From Sphingobacterium sp. (GTDB lineage Bacteria > Bacteroidota > Bacteroidia > Sphingobacteriales > Sphingobacteriaceae), in contig JAITTY010000013.1 of NCBI GenBank assembly GCA_031286695.1, forward strand, positions 1 to 64,000: a stretch of DNA of 64,000 nucleotides. The letters are read 5' to 3'. The position numbers and the translations under genes are program-made. Below the pieces are notes generated by a model. That model was not told the DNA's origin. It made no database searches and worked only from the letters and a program-made list of their open reading frames with translations. This document shows positions 17,139-25,895 of the stretch, in pieces; positions within the stretch are counted from its first letter, which is position 1; the number at the start of each line of letters is the position of its first letter.

Positions 17139-18542
17139 ATGCGCTTTCAAATTAAAGATTTACTTCATATTTTCTTGCTCTCAACAGGCATATTTCTTTT
17201 CGTGATAGATCTTTTTATTATTAATGTATCCTTACCTACGATTCAGCATTCACTACAGCTAAGCAATAGTGATACACAATGGATTATCATCCTTTACATC
17301 ATTGGTTACGCAAGCCTTCTCATTAATGCTGGCAACGCGGGAAACCATTTCGGAAAGAGAAAATTATATTTAATAGGAATGGCAGGTTTCACCCTTGCAT
17401 CCCTCGTCTGTGGTCTATCCAATCATCTTTACATGCTATTGGCGGGTAGACTGATACAGGGAATCAGTTCCGGGCTTATGGTTCCGCAGGGTATAGCGTT
17501 AATCACCTTACTTTTTGAAAACCGGGAAAAAAGAGCGATGGCATTGGGCATCTATGGAAGCATAGCCGGTATTGCCTCTGTTATTGGTCAGCTCTTGGGC
17601 GGAATACTTCCTGATCAGACTTGGATAAACGAAAGCTGGCGTCTTATTTTTCTAATTAATGTCCCAATAGGATCACTTGCCTGCCTAGCGGTTTACCGTT
17701 ACACGCCTAAAGATCAAGTGAACGGACAATCTCCGCGCTCTTTCATGCCTATGATAACACTATTTATTCTTTTAATGGGAATTATTTTTCCATTAATTAT
17801 GGGACCTGAACTGAAATGGCCCTTATGGTCACTGCTGCTGTTGGGAACAGCAATCGTCCTTTTCATCGTATTTATCAGAAAGCAAAGAGCATTGGAGCAA
17901 ATGGGATATGCTAGTCTCCTCAATTTCTCTCTATTCAATAACCGGGTTTTCAATTTAGGATTGCTAGCAGCATTAGCCTATTACATGGTACAGGATGCTT
18001 ACTTTATTATTAATTCCAATTACCTTCAAAATCAAAAACAGTATTCGGCTACAATGACAGGAATTGCCTTTGTTTATCAAGGTATTGGTTATGTACTGGC
18101 AAGTGTCGTTGTCAGCAAATTGATCCAGCGGCATGGAAAGATGGTTGTCCTTTTCGGCCTAGGGATTATGATCTTAGGGTTACTGTCTCATCTTTTTGTT
18201 TTCAATACATTGCTTTTAGATCCGCATCAGGTACATGCGCTCTTCTTTTTCTATGGTATTGGCTGTGGCAGTGTATTACCTGCATTGATGACACTTGCAT
18301 TAAAGGATCTTCCTGAAAAATTAGTTGCAGTAGGATCGGCCATCTATCTCACAGTACAGCAACTATCTATTTGTTTAGGAATTGCATTTATTGTCGGTGT
18401 ATTCTTACATCAACAAAAAGCTAGATTTTTCTTTTGGCAGGACATTTCCTCAGCCTATGGTTACGCAACGACATTATCGGTCATATTACTTTTATGTGTG
18501 GTAAGTTTAATAAGCTATTTACCTTCAGAAAAAGTAAAATAA
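17139..18542 (+). CDS. MFS drug/proton antiporter, DHA2 (EmrB/QacA-like) family
   Basis: A 467-aa inner-membrane protein with about 14 hydrophobic helices, the hallmark of the DHA2 subfamily. The first helix F-V-I-D-L-F-I-I-N-V-S-L-P-T-I contains motif D1; motif A is N-A-G-N-H-F-G-K-R-K; motif C-like Gly-rich helix G-S-I-A-G-I-A-S-V-I-G-Q-L-L-G-G-I-L-P follows. It should export hydrophobic or cationic compounds against protons. Its regulator is probably the divergent HxlR protein. Confidence 0.9.
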   Translation: MRFQIKDLLHIFLLSTGIFLFVIDLFIINVSLPTIQHSLQLSNSDTQWIIILYIIGYASLLINAGNAGNHFGKRKLYLIGMAGFTLASLVCGLSNHLYMLLAGRLIQGISSGLMVPQGIALITLLFENREKRAMALGIYGSIAGIASVIGQLLGGILPDQTWINESWRLIFLINVPIGSLACLAVYRYTPKDQVNGQSPRSFMPMITLFILLMGIIFPLIMGPELKWPLWSLLLLGTAIVLFIVFIRKQRALEQMGYASLLNFSLFNNRVFNLGLLAALAYYMVQDAYFIINSNYLQNQKQYSATMTGIAFVYQGIGYVLASVVVSKLIQRHGKMVVLFGLGIMILGLLSHLFVFNTLLLDPHQVHALFFFYGIGCGSVLPALMTLALKDLPEKLVAVGSAIYLTVQQLSICLGIAFIVGVFLHQQKARFFFWQDISSAYGYATTLSVILLLCVVSLISYLPSEKVK

Positions 18543-18604
18543 AACCAAATGTAGTTCAATATTTCAATCGATGGGATAAATACTTAAAGTCGTTGATGAG
18601 ATCG

Positions 18605-19552
18605 TTAATCTGCTGCCTTATACTTATTTATTAATGCGTAATCATATGGGATACGCATACTCAGCGGAGCCGCTTCCCATATATCCCCGCCGTCGGGCAA
18701 ATAGAAATCATAGGCATTATCCAGGAAATTTTCACCACTGGGAGCTTCCTGCCACTTTTTCTTTTCTCGATTATACAGGAGTATCATGCAGCTCACACAG
18801 ATCCCTTTGTCTTTGAGACTTGGATTTTCATAGCATTTGCCAATTTTTATATTCAGTTTCTGCTGAATAATAACATCTGTCAGCCTTCCATTAGTCAGGT
18901 GAATTAAAGCCAGTTGTGCGTCTTCATCTGTTGGTGATTTTTTTGCGGGTTTTAATTGATGGAATTGAGCCTTATTTATCCGGTCTATTTCTGCCCGCCT
19001 TAAGTCTATGGTTAAAAGATTTGTATCAACAGGATGAAGGTCATTAACTTCAGCTACCTGGGTAACACCGGCTTCCAATGGGCGATTCAGTTTGGATGTA
19101 TCCGCATCAAGCGCAGGTGAACCATCATTTTTATCAAATAGTTGGGTAAGCTCGGAGATATGATGTCCTATTTGATTAAAACCTACAACGTATTTTAATA
19201 CAACAAAAGCCAATAAAGCAATGAAAAACAAGATAAACAATCCTTTCATGGCTCCCGTACGACGGCGGCTATTTGCTTCTACTTCCAAAAATGAAGACGC
19301 ATCGGGATTCGCTCTTTGGGAATCATTGTTATTTGCAAGCTCATCATAATCCAGTAAAAACAAGTCTTTGCCGTCAAATCGGTCAATATGCTCTTCTTTA
19401 AACATCCGCACAATATCCCGGGCGGCTTTTAATGTCACATTCGCCTGTTTGGCAATGAGATCAAGAGCGTCATTTTCATCTCCCTGCTTAATTAAATCGC
19501 GAATAGTTGCTTTATCAATTTCAATTGTATTTACGAGAATATTCTTGGTCAT
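18605..19552 (-). CDS. Hypothetical single-pass membrane protein
   Basis: A 315-aa protein. Residues about 20-50 (L-I-K-Q-G-D-E-N-D-A-L-D-L-I-A-K-Q-A-N-V-T-L-K-A-A-R-D-I-V) resemble the helical part of a ribosomal L7/L12 C-terminal-like motif. One transmembrane helix lies at about 100-125 after a basic S-R-R-R-T-G-A-M-K-G stretch. The rest is extracytoplasmic, with a Cys pair in G-I-C-V-S-C-M. I do not recognise the family. It follows dnaE2 on the same strand after 83 bp. Confidence 0.6.
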   Translation of the reverse strand: MTKNILVNTIEIDKATIRDLIKQGDENDALDLIAKQANVTLKAARDIVRMFKEEHIDRFDGKDLFLLDYDELANNNDSQRANPDASSFLEVEANSRRRTGAMKGLFILFFIALLAFVVLKYVVGFNQIGHHISELTQLFDKNDGSPALDADTSKLNRPLEAGVTQVAEVNDLHPVDTNLLTIDLRRAEIDRINKAQFHQLKPAKKSPTDEDAQLALIHLTNGRLTDVIIQQKLNIKIGKCYENPSLKDKGICVSCMILLYNREKKKWQEAPSGENFLDNAYDFYLPDGGDIWEAAPLSMRIPYDYALINKYKAAD

Positions 19553-19635
19553 ATCCTTTTATCTTTCTGCTTTAATGTTGTGTTGTATTACCAACAACGC
19601 CAGTCTTCCCAAAAGTGAGATTTAAAAATGAAAGA

Positions 19636-22600
19636 TCAATGAAAATTTCTTCCTTTATGAAAAACACCTCTTATATTATCATCTGCTGCCGTCAGATCTT
19701 TTAATAGTCCTGACATATCAAAACATCGTTGTGCAATCACGTGAATAACTTCACCTTCAACCTGTATTTTACCGGCCACCATGAAGAGTTTTGAACGGAG
19801 GATCTCCTTTCGATATTTTTCAAATATAGTGCTCCAGACAACAATATTTGCAAAGCCTGTATCGTCTTCAATAGTAATAAATAAAACACCTTTCGAAGTA
19901 CCCGGCCGCTGCCGAACAGTAATTAGCCCACATACTTTCACGGGCATATCGTTTTTTAATAAAGCCAATTTTGCTGTGGGAACAACCTGGAGAAGATCTA
20001 ATTTCCCACGCAAAAAACTGACCGGATGTGCTTTAATGGACAAAGAGGTTCTTGCATAATCTGCTACTACGTGCTGGCTTTTTGTCAATAAAGGCAGGGC
20101 AATCTGTCCTTCTGCCATACTCTCAGAAGGTTGTCCCTCAAATAATGCGATCGGACGGTCACCCAATGCCGTAATTTCCCAAAGCGCTTTTCTACGATCA
20201 ATATCCAGGGAACGGAAAGCGTCTGCATCAGCTAATTTCTCCAAAGCGGCAAGGGATACCCCTGCATCCATCATGCCTGTAATGGAAGAATAGCTCGGGC
20301 ATCTTCCTTGTGTCAGCACCAAAGCCTCTTCCTGTGAAAACCCTTTAATTTGGCGTAAACCCAAGCGAAGGGCATGTGGTTTTCCAATTTCTCCTTCCAG
20401 GCTGTTGTCCCAGGAGGAATGATTAATATCAATAGGAAGTACTTTGACACCATGTTTCTGTGCATCAATAACAATTTGAGCCGGCTGATAAAATCCCATT
20501 GGCTGGCTATTGAGTAAAGAGGCTGCAAAAATATCAGGATAGTAACACTTAAGCCACGAGGAAACATACACCAGTAAAGCAAAAGATGCCGCATGACTTT
20601 CGGGAAAACCATAACTGCCAAAACCTTCCAATTGTTTAAAAACCCTATTGGCAAATTCTTCGGTATAGTGTTTCTTCACCATACCGTCAACCATCTTTTT
20701 GTGAAAGGCAGACACTTTTCCTTTTGCTTTGAATGTTGCCATACTGCGTCGCAGTTCATCAGCCTCTGCTGGCGTAAATCCTGCTGCAACGATCGCTATT
20801 TCCATGGCCTGCTCCTGAAAAAGAGGCACACCCAATGTTTTTTCAAGGATCGTCTGGATCTCCGTACTGGGATAGTCAACATGTTCCTCTTTATTTCGAC
20901 GGCGTAAATAGGGATGCACCATATCACCCTGTATAGGCCCTGGGCGTACAATGGCCACTTCAATAACCAGATCATAGAATTCCCGCGGTTTTAACCGGGG
21001 CAACATCGACATCTGGGCCCGGCTTTCGATCTGGAATACGCCCAGCGTATCGGCATGACAGATCATATCGTAAACTTGAGGATCATCTTTAGCCCCAATA
21101 TCGGCCAAGGTGAGCTCTTTTCCATAATGGACTCGGGCTAAATCAAAAGCCTTACGGATGCAGGTCAACATCCCCAAAGCAAGTACATCAACCTTTAGGA
21201 AACCGAGTGCCTCAAGATCATCTTTATTCCATTCGAGATTCGTCCGGTTATCCATCCTTGCATTGATCAAAGGGCAAAGTTCATGCAAGTTGCCCTGTGT
21301 GATCACAAATCCACCAGTATGCTGTCCTAATTGCCGTGGAAAACCGATATATTGATGCGTGAGTTCCAGAACCTTCTGTAAATGCTGATCTTCGGGATTA
21401 AAGCCCTGTTCAACCAAGCGTTCTAAATTGATGTAATCATCCCAATGGCTGCTTACTACCCCCGCCAAACGTCCAACAGCATCCATTGAAAGCCCCATCG
21501 CCTTGCCGACATCGCGTATTGCTCCTTTAGAACGCACCTGTGTTACTGTGGCTACGATAGCGGCTCGATTACGGCCGTATTTCTCATAGATATATTGGAT
21601 CACTTCCTCCCGGCGCTCATGTTCAAAATCGACATCTATATCAGGGGGCTCATCCCGTGCATCAGACATAAATCGTGCAAAAAGAAGTCTATATTTCGAT
21701 GGATCGACAGAAGTAATGCCAAGACAATAACACACCGTAGAATTGGCGGCCGACCCACGTCCTTGACATAAAATCCCGCGTTCTTTTGCAAAACGCACAT
21801 AATCATATACGGTCAGGAAATAAGAAGCATAATTTTTGCGTTCGATAAAATCAAGTTCCATTTGGATTGTTTCGCGCACTGCATCTGGAACATGTCCATC
21901 AAAACGTTTCCGCGCTCCTTCCCAAGTTAAATAGGATAATTCCTCTTGTGTCGTCCGGCCATTGGAAGAAAGTTCATCCGGATAGATGTATTTCAGATCA
22001 TCTAAAGAGAAATGACAAGCATTAGCAATTTTGACACTCTGTTGTACCGCTTCTGGATACGTTCTAAACAAACGTTCAACTTCGGTCATTGATTTTAGAT
22101 AACGCTCAGCATTGGGGTGTAAATTAAATCCAGCTGTATGGATCGTACATTTCTCCCGGATGCAGGTTAAAATATCCTGCAATTCACGTCTTTCAGGTAT
22201 ATGATAGTAGATATCCCCGAGTACAACGAGTGGAATACCCAGCTGTTCACCCAGCTGGTTTATCCGATACAGCAGTTTAGCGTCATCTCCACGATAGAGT
22301 TTTTTGATCCCTAAATTCAGAGAGCCATGCAGGTGTTGCTGGCATTCCTTGACGAATTCAACAAAAGAATAATCAAGCTCAAATTCTACCGTCAATTTTT
22401 CAGGTGGACAAACAACGAATATAATCCCTTCAGCATAAGAATAAACATCCGCTTTATACAGCTTGCATTTTCCTTTTTCAGTCCTTAGATTTCCAACAGT
22501 TAACAAGGAGGAAAGCCTCCCATAGGCCTCTTTATCTGTAGGGTATGCAAGTAAGCTTGGACCATCCTGTAAATCCAGACGACATGCCGGAATCAGTCGT

Positions 22601-22776
22601 ATACCTTCTTTTTTAGCCGCTATATGCGCACGAACAATTCCGGCAAAACTATTCCGGTCAGTTACCGCAACAGCATGATACCCCAATTGCGCCGCACGTT
22701 CTATCAATTCTTCTGGATGTGAGGCGCCTTCAAGAAAACTAAAGTTACTTGTTATCTGTAATTCACAATATCCCAT
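19636..22776 (-). CDS. dnaE2: Error-prone DNA polymerase DnaE2 (ImuC)
   Basis: A C-family DNA polymerase of 1046 aa from the ATG chosen here; an upstream ATG at 22806 would add ten residues and overlap imuB, whereas this start leaves 2 bp after the imuB stop. The PHP domain is at the N-terminus (F-S-F-L-E-G-A-S-H-P-E-E-L, A-V-T-D-R-N-S-F-A-G). The polymerase core has P-D-I-D-V-D-F (about 378-384) and a second acidic region. The C-terminal OB fold contains V-C-G-L-I-T-V-R-Q-R-P-G-T-S-K-G. DnaE2 performs damage-induced translesion synthesis with ImuA and ImuB, encoded just upstream. Confidence 0.95.
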   Translation of the reverse strand: MGYCELQITSNFSFLEGASHPEELIERAAQLGYHAVAVTDRNSFAGIVRAHIAAKKEGIRLIPACRLDLQDGPSLLAYPTDKEAYGRLSSLLTVGNLRTEKGKCKLYKADVYSYAEGIIFVVCPPEKLTVEFELDYSFVEFVKECQQHLHGSLNLGIKKLYRGDDAKLLYRINQLGEQLGIPLVVLGDIYYHIPERRELQDILTCIREKCTIHTAGFNLHPNAERYLKSMTEVERLFRTYPEAVQQSVKIANACHFSLDDLKYIYPDELSSNGRTTQEELSYLTWEGARKRFDGHVPDAVRETIQMELDFIERKNYASYFLTVYDYVRFAKERGILCQGRGSAANSTVCYCLGITSVDPSKYRLLFARFMSDARDEPPDIDVDFEHERREEVIQYIYEKYGRNRAAIVATVTQVRSKGAIRDVGKAMGLSMDAVGRLAGVVSSHWDDYINLERLVEQGFNPEDQHLQKVLELTHQYIGFPRQLGQHTGGFVITQGNLHELCPLINARMDNRTNLEWNKDDLEALGFLKVDVLALGMLTCIRKAFDLARVHYGKELTLADIGAKDDPQVYDMICHADTLGVFQIESRAQMSMLPRLKPREFYDLVIEVAIVRPGPIQGDMVHPYLRRRNKEEHVDYPSTEIQTILEKTLGVPLFQEQAMEIAIVAAGFTPAEADELRRSMATFKAKGKVSAFHKKMVDGMVKKHYTEEFANRVFKQLEGFGSYGFPESHAASFALLVYVSSWLKCYYPDIFAASLLNSQPMGFYQPAQIVIDAQKHGVKVLPIDINHSSWDNSLEGEIGKPHALRLGLRQIKGFSQEEALVLTQGRCPSYSSITGMMDAGVSLAALEKLADADAFRSLDIDRRKALWEITALGDRPIALFEGQPSESMAEGQIALPLLTKSQHVVADYARTSLSIKAHPVSFLRGKLDLLQVVPTAKLALLKNDMPVKVCGLITVRQRPGTSKGVLFITIEDDTGFANIVVWSTIFEKYRKEILRSKLFMVAGKIQVEGEVIHVIAQRCFDMSGLLKDLTAADDNIRGVFHKGRNFH

Positions 22777-22778
22777 AT

Positions 22779-24281
22779 TTATGCAAAAAAACCATGTATA
22801 AACCACTGATCGGTCTGACCGTCATAGTGACCGGCACGGAACAGCCAAAAACGCCTTCCCTCCTGATCTTCTACAGCATAGTAGTCCCGATGTTCACCTT
22901 GATCCATCCACCATTCGCGTTCGATACGTTCTGGACCATCTGCTTTTTTTATATAATGGGCAGTTCGTTTATAGATGAACAGTATCGGTGGGTAATCAGG
23001 TATAGGTGCAGTAACGACAATACGCTCGGGCACCTTTAACAACCTTGTCGGTCGCGGTCTTGCGGTTTGCCAATCAACAGTGGCTACCTCATCCATTGTC
23101 GCAGCTATTTTCATCGATCGCTCTGGCCAGTAATGTGCCGCAGGCACGTAACGTAAAATTTCACAGCTGGAGTCTCTGCTTTTCAGGCGATCTAAAAGTT
23201 CAGTAACCGCTGGATTTTTAAGACCTATCCGATTGTCCCACAGGTTTTCCTGAACCGCGTCCGCATCCTCAACACTGGAAGCGGCCAGGCTAAATAGCTC
23301 AATACCTAATGCAGGCTCCACCTGCGGAATCTTAATCGCAAATAATTGAAAAAGATGGTTTACCTGCGCCGTAGCACGATTTGTTTCAATGCTAATTCTT
23401 TCTATTTTTCCATCGATACGGTGGCAGCTCAATTCAGCTTCACGCAATCCTTTACCCTCTCCAGACAAACGCCGGCACAATTTTATTAACAGCTCTTCCA
23501 AAGCCAGCTCAATGCCATTTGCTGTGCTGATAAGCTCCAAACAAGGTAAACGTTCTTCATAGGGCAAGATGGGTTTTATAGAAATAACAAATTCATCTTC
23601 AAATCCCATTGCCTGATCCAGACGAAGTAGTAGGCCATCTCCAAATCTCCTGCGTAGCACGGAGCGGGGCATATGTGCAAAACTGCCGATTGTTTTTAAA
23701 CCAAGTGACTGTAATCGGTTCAATTGAAATTGTTCCAGCCGTAATGCTCGAGGGCTTAAAGAAAGAAGTTCCTGTGATTGGGCCTGCTCGCTTATAATTG
23801 TTTTTTCAGGACCAAAACGCGCCATTGCCCAGGCAGCACCGATCGTATCTGCGATGCTCGTGCAAACATCATAACCATGCCGTTTAAATGCAGTAACAAT
23901 ATATTCCAGATAAGAGGCCTCACCGCCCCAAAGATGTGCACAGCCGCTAATATCCAGTATAATTCCATCAGGCTTGTCCAAAGATACCTGTGGTGTATAC
24001 CTTATACACCAGTGCGCAATAAAATGAAGTATTTTTTCACCTAATCCGGCTTGTTCATGAATGATATGGAGTGATGGAATAAAGGCTCGCGCATCTGCTA
24101 TGGCCATACCTACATGTACTCCGGCCTGTTCTGCCAATAAATTACTTGCATTTACAATTAATTTTCCATGGACAGCAAGCGCCAGGACAAAGGGAACTTC
24201 CTGTAAATGCGGTTTACAGACCGTCATCCAATCCGTTTTCAAATGACGAAACCAAAGTGAGGCAAATCTTTTTTTCATCAT
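22779..24281 (-). CDS. imuB: ImuB, Y-family polymerase-like mutasome protein
   Basis: A 500-aa DinB/UmuC-like protein. The palm begins R-F-A-S-L-W-F-R-H-L, where active Y-family enzymes have a D-x-D-x-F-F metal motif, and the second acidic S-x-D-E site reads L-D-I-S-G-C-A-H-L-W-G-G-E. As known for ImuB, polymerase residues appear lost and the protein acts as an adaptor, binding the sliding clamp and linking ImuA and DnaE2. It has the HhH-like L-Q-S-L-G-L-K-T-I-G-S-F segment and little-finger region. It lies 4 bp after imuA. Confidence 0.92.
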   Translation of the reverse strand: MMKKRFASLWFRHLKTDWMTVCKPHLQEVPFVLALAVHGKLIVNASNLLAEQAGVHVGMAIADARAFIPSLHIIHEQAGLGEKILHFIAHWCIRYTPQVSLDKPDGIILDISGCAHLWGGEASYLEYIVTAFKRHGYDVCTSIADTIGAAWAMARFGPEKTIISEQAQSQELLSLSPRALRLEQFQLNRLQSLGLKTIGSFAHMPRSVLRRRFGDGLLLRLDQAMGFEDEFVISIKPILPYEERLPCLELISTANGIELALEELLIKLCRRLSGEGKGLREAELSCHRIDGKIERISIETNRATAQVNHLFQLFAIKIPQVEPALGIELFSLAASSVEDADAVQENLWDNRIGLKNPAVTELLDRLKSRDSSCEILRYVPAAHYWPERSMKIAATMDEVATVDWQTARPRPTRLLKVPERIVVTAPIPDYPPILFIYKRTAHYIKKADGPERIEREWWMDQGEHRDYYAVEDQEGRRFWLFRAGHYDGQTDQWFIHGFFA

Positions 24282-24285
24282 TATT

Positions 24286-25026
24286 TTAACCTAAATTTTG
24301 ATAACGAGGAGTCCAGTCCTTTACTTTCGTCGTTTTATTAGGCGCCACTTTAAATCCCTGAGAGCACCAGGTTATTTGCCATTTGCCCGGAATTCCATTT
24401 CTTACCTTTAACAATTCCACACTCCAGCTCGGATAGCCAATACCCGGCAATTCATCTTCCGATTGACTGGGCAATGAAGTGACCTTCCAGCGGGCCGCAC
24501 AACTCGTAGCCAGCAGCATCTTTGGGTTATGCTGCAGGATGATACCCGTCACGCGGCTTTTTTCGACAGCAAGCTGAAGCCGTTTTGACTGGACAAAGTC
24601 CAATTGATGTATTTCTGCTAATACCGCGGTTATACCAGGGCATTTGAGTGCCTCTTCCATTGCCCATAAAACGTCCCTTTCTCGTTTCATAGAAACAAAA
24701 ACAATAGATTCAGGCACAACACCAAATGATTTAATTGAAGCTGGAAATAATGTCTGAATAGAACTTATCCAGATACAAATCCCCCCATGCTGCATAAGTT
24801 TCCCTAGAAGCCCACCAATAAAACCACAGGATGCTGCACTATCAGCACGGTTAAAGCTAATAAATTCATGGATCACACCTTGAGGAAAGACGCCATTCGG
24901 AAAAGCCTCTTCCAAAGACCCCAAGTCCATTAGGCTATCATCAATAGACCTTTGAGGCACCCCCTGCCATACAAGCAAGTCTTTTTTAAGTTTGCTGATC
25001 AAAGCCTTTTTATCTTCTAACATCAT
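24286..25026 (-). CDS. imuA: ImuA, RecA-like mutasome protein
   Basis: A 246-aa protein of the ImuA/SulA-RecA-like family. It begins with a helical region followed by E-E-A-F-P-N-G-V-F-P-Q-G-V-I-H-E-F and a RecA-fold core (I-C-I-W-I-S-S, A-V-L-A-E-I-H-Q-L-D), but lacks a canonical Walker A. It is the first gene of imuA-imuB-dnaE2. A strong ribosome binding site (aggagggg) sits 3 bp before the first ATG and only 2 bp after the palindromic operator. A second ATG directly follows the first. Confidence 0.9.
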   Translation of the reverse strand: MMLEDKKALISKLKKDLLVWQGVPQRSIDDSLMDLGSLEEAFPNGVFPQGVIHEFISFNRADSAASCGFIGGLLGKLMQHGGICIWISSIQTLFPASIKSFGVVPESIVFVSMKRERDVLWAMEEALKCPGITAVLAEIHQLDFVQSKRLQLAVEKSRVTGIILQHNPKMLLATSCAARWKVTSLPSQSEDELPGIGYPSWSVELLKVRNGIPGKWQITWCSQGFKVAPNKTTKVKDWTPRYQNLG

Positions 25027-25036
25027 AGCCCCTCCT

Positions 25037-25068
25037 ATTTAGTATTACATACAAATGTAATACTAAAT
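25037..25068 (-). promoter_or_regulatory. 32-bp palindromic operator overlapping the imuA promoter
   Basis: Two perfect 14-bp arms (25037-25050 atttagtattacat and 25055-25068) flank a 4-nt centre. A further half-site-like tttagtatta lies next to it (25071-25080). Read on the minus strand the centre contains tacattTG (TAnnTTTG), an exact Bacteroidota -7 element, so a protein bound here would block transcription of imuA-imuB-dnaE2. A LexA-like (S24 family) damage-responsive repressor is the likely ligand, by inference; no such gene is in this window. Confidence 0.8.
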
Positions 25069-25148
25069 ATTTTAGTATTAAAAGTAAAAGCTATTTTTTT
25101 TAGCAAACAAAGACTCCCAGATGCATCGTCCCCTGGTTATCTCAAATG

Positions 25149-25883
25149 TTAAATTTCATTCAGGAATTGCTGAATAACCTCTTTTTTTCTTGTGGCAACA
25201 GGGATCATTTTACCATCAGACATTTCGATCTGACCATCCTTAAAGTATTTTTTTATACAGTTTGCGTTAATTAAATACGATTGATGGCAACGTATAAATT
25301 CTGATTCCGGAAGCATCGTCTCAAAATGTTTGAGAACTTTCGAAACCATCATAGGTTTATTGTCCTTGATATAAAAGGTCGTGTACCCTTTATCTCCATG
25401 GCAATAAAGAATATCATCAATATTGACAATTTGGGTATATTCAAATGTACGCAGGGCAATCTTCCGCGGTCTACTGGGAGATTTCAGGTAGTTTTCGGCC
25501 ATACTTAATTGCATGCTATTGAACCTAAACTCAGTATTTTTCTTATAGCATTTTTCAATAGCCTCCATAAATTGCTCGGGAACAAGAGGCTTGAGTAAAT
25601 ACGCTATAGCACCAATATTAAGTGCTTCTATGGCATATTGGTTAAAAGCGGTGATAAAGATGGTATTGATATCCAATTTCAGTTCTGAAAGGAAGGATAA
25701 ACTTGATCCATCTTTCAATTGAATATCCGCTAAAATAAGGTCTGGATTTGATCCGGGCAATTCGCGTTCTGCCTGAGCAATCGATGGGCTATGACCTACA
25801 ATTTGAACATAAGGAATAGCATCCAATAAAGACTTAATATACAAATAGATATTATACTCATCTTCAAGAATATAAACTTTCAT
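25149..25883 (-). CDS. LytTR-family response regulator
   Basis: A 244-aa regulator: N-terminal receiver (E7, D8-like acidic residues in Y-I-L-E-D-E-Y; phospho-acceptor in D-L-I-L-A-D-I-Q-L; Lys in Y-L-L-K-P) followed by a LytTR DNA-binding domain (about 140-240; I-L-Y-C-H-G-D-K-G-Y-T-T-F, F-I-R-C-H-Q-S-Y-L-I-N). It starts 12 bp after the LytS-type kinase gene, forming a standard pair. Targets are unknown. Confidence 0.93.
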   Translation of the reverse strand: MKVYILEDEYNIYLYIKSLLDAIPYVQIVGHSPSIAQAERELPGSNPDLILADIQLKDGSSLSFLSELKLDINTIFITAFNQYAIEALNIGAIAYLLKPLVPEQFMEAIEKCYKKNTEFRFNSMQLSMAENYLKSPSRPRKIALRTFEYTQIVNIDDILYCHGDKGYTTFYIKDNKPMMVSKVLKHFETMLPESEFIRCHQSYLINANCIKKYFKDGQIEMSDGKMIPVATRKKEVIQQFLNEI

Positions 25884-25895
25884 AATTTCACGTAT

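Noticed and set aside
19781..20907. Several plus-strand open frames opposite dnaE2, and similar ones opposite imuB, clpB and the RND gene
   Set aside because: They are antisense shadows of long conserved genes whose codons constrain the opposite strand.
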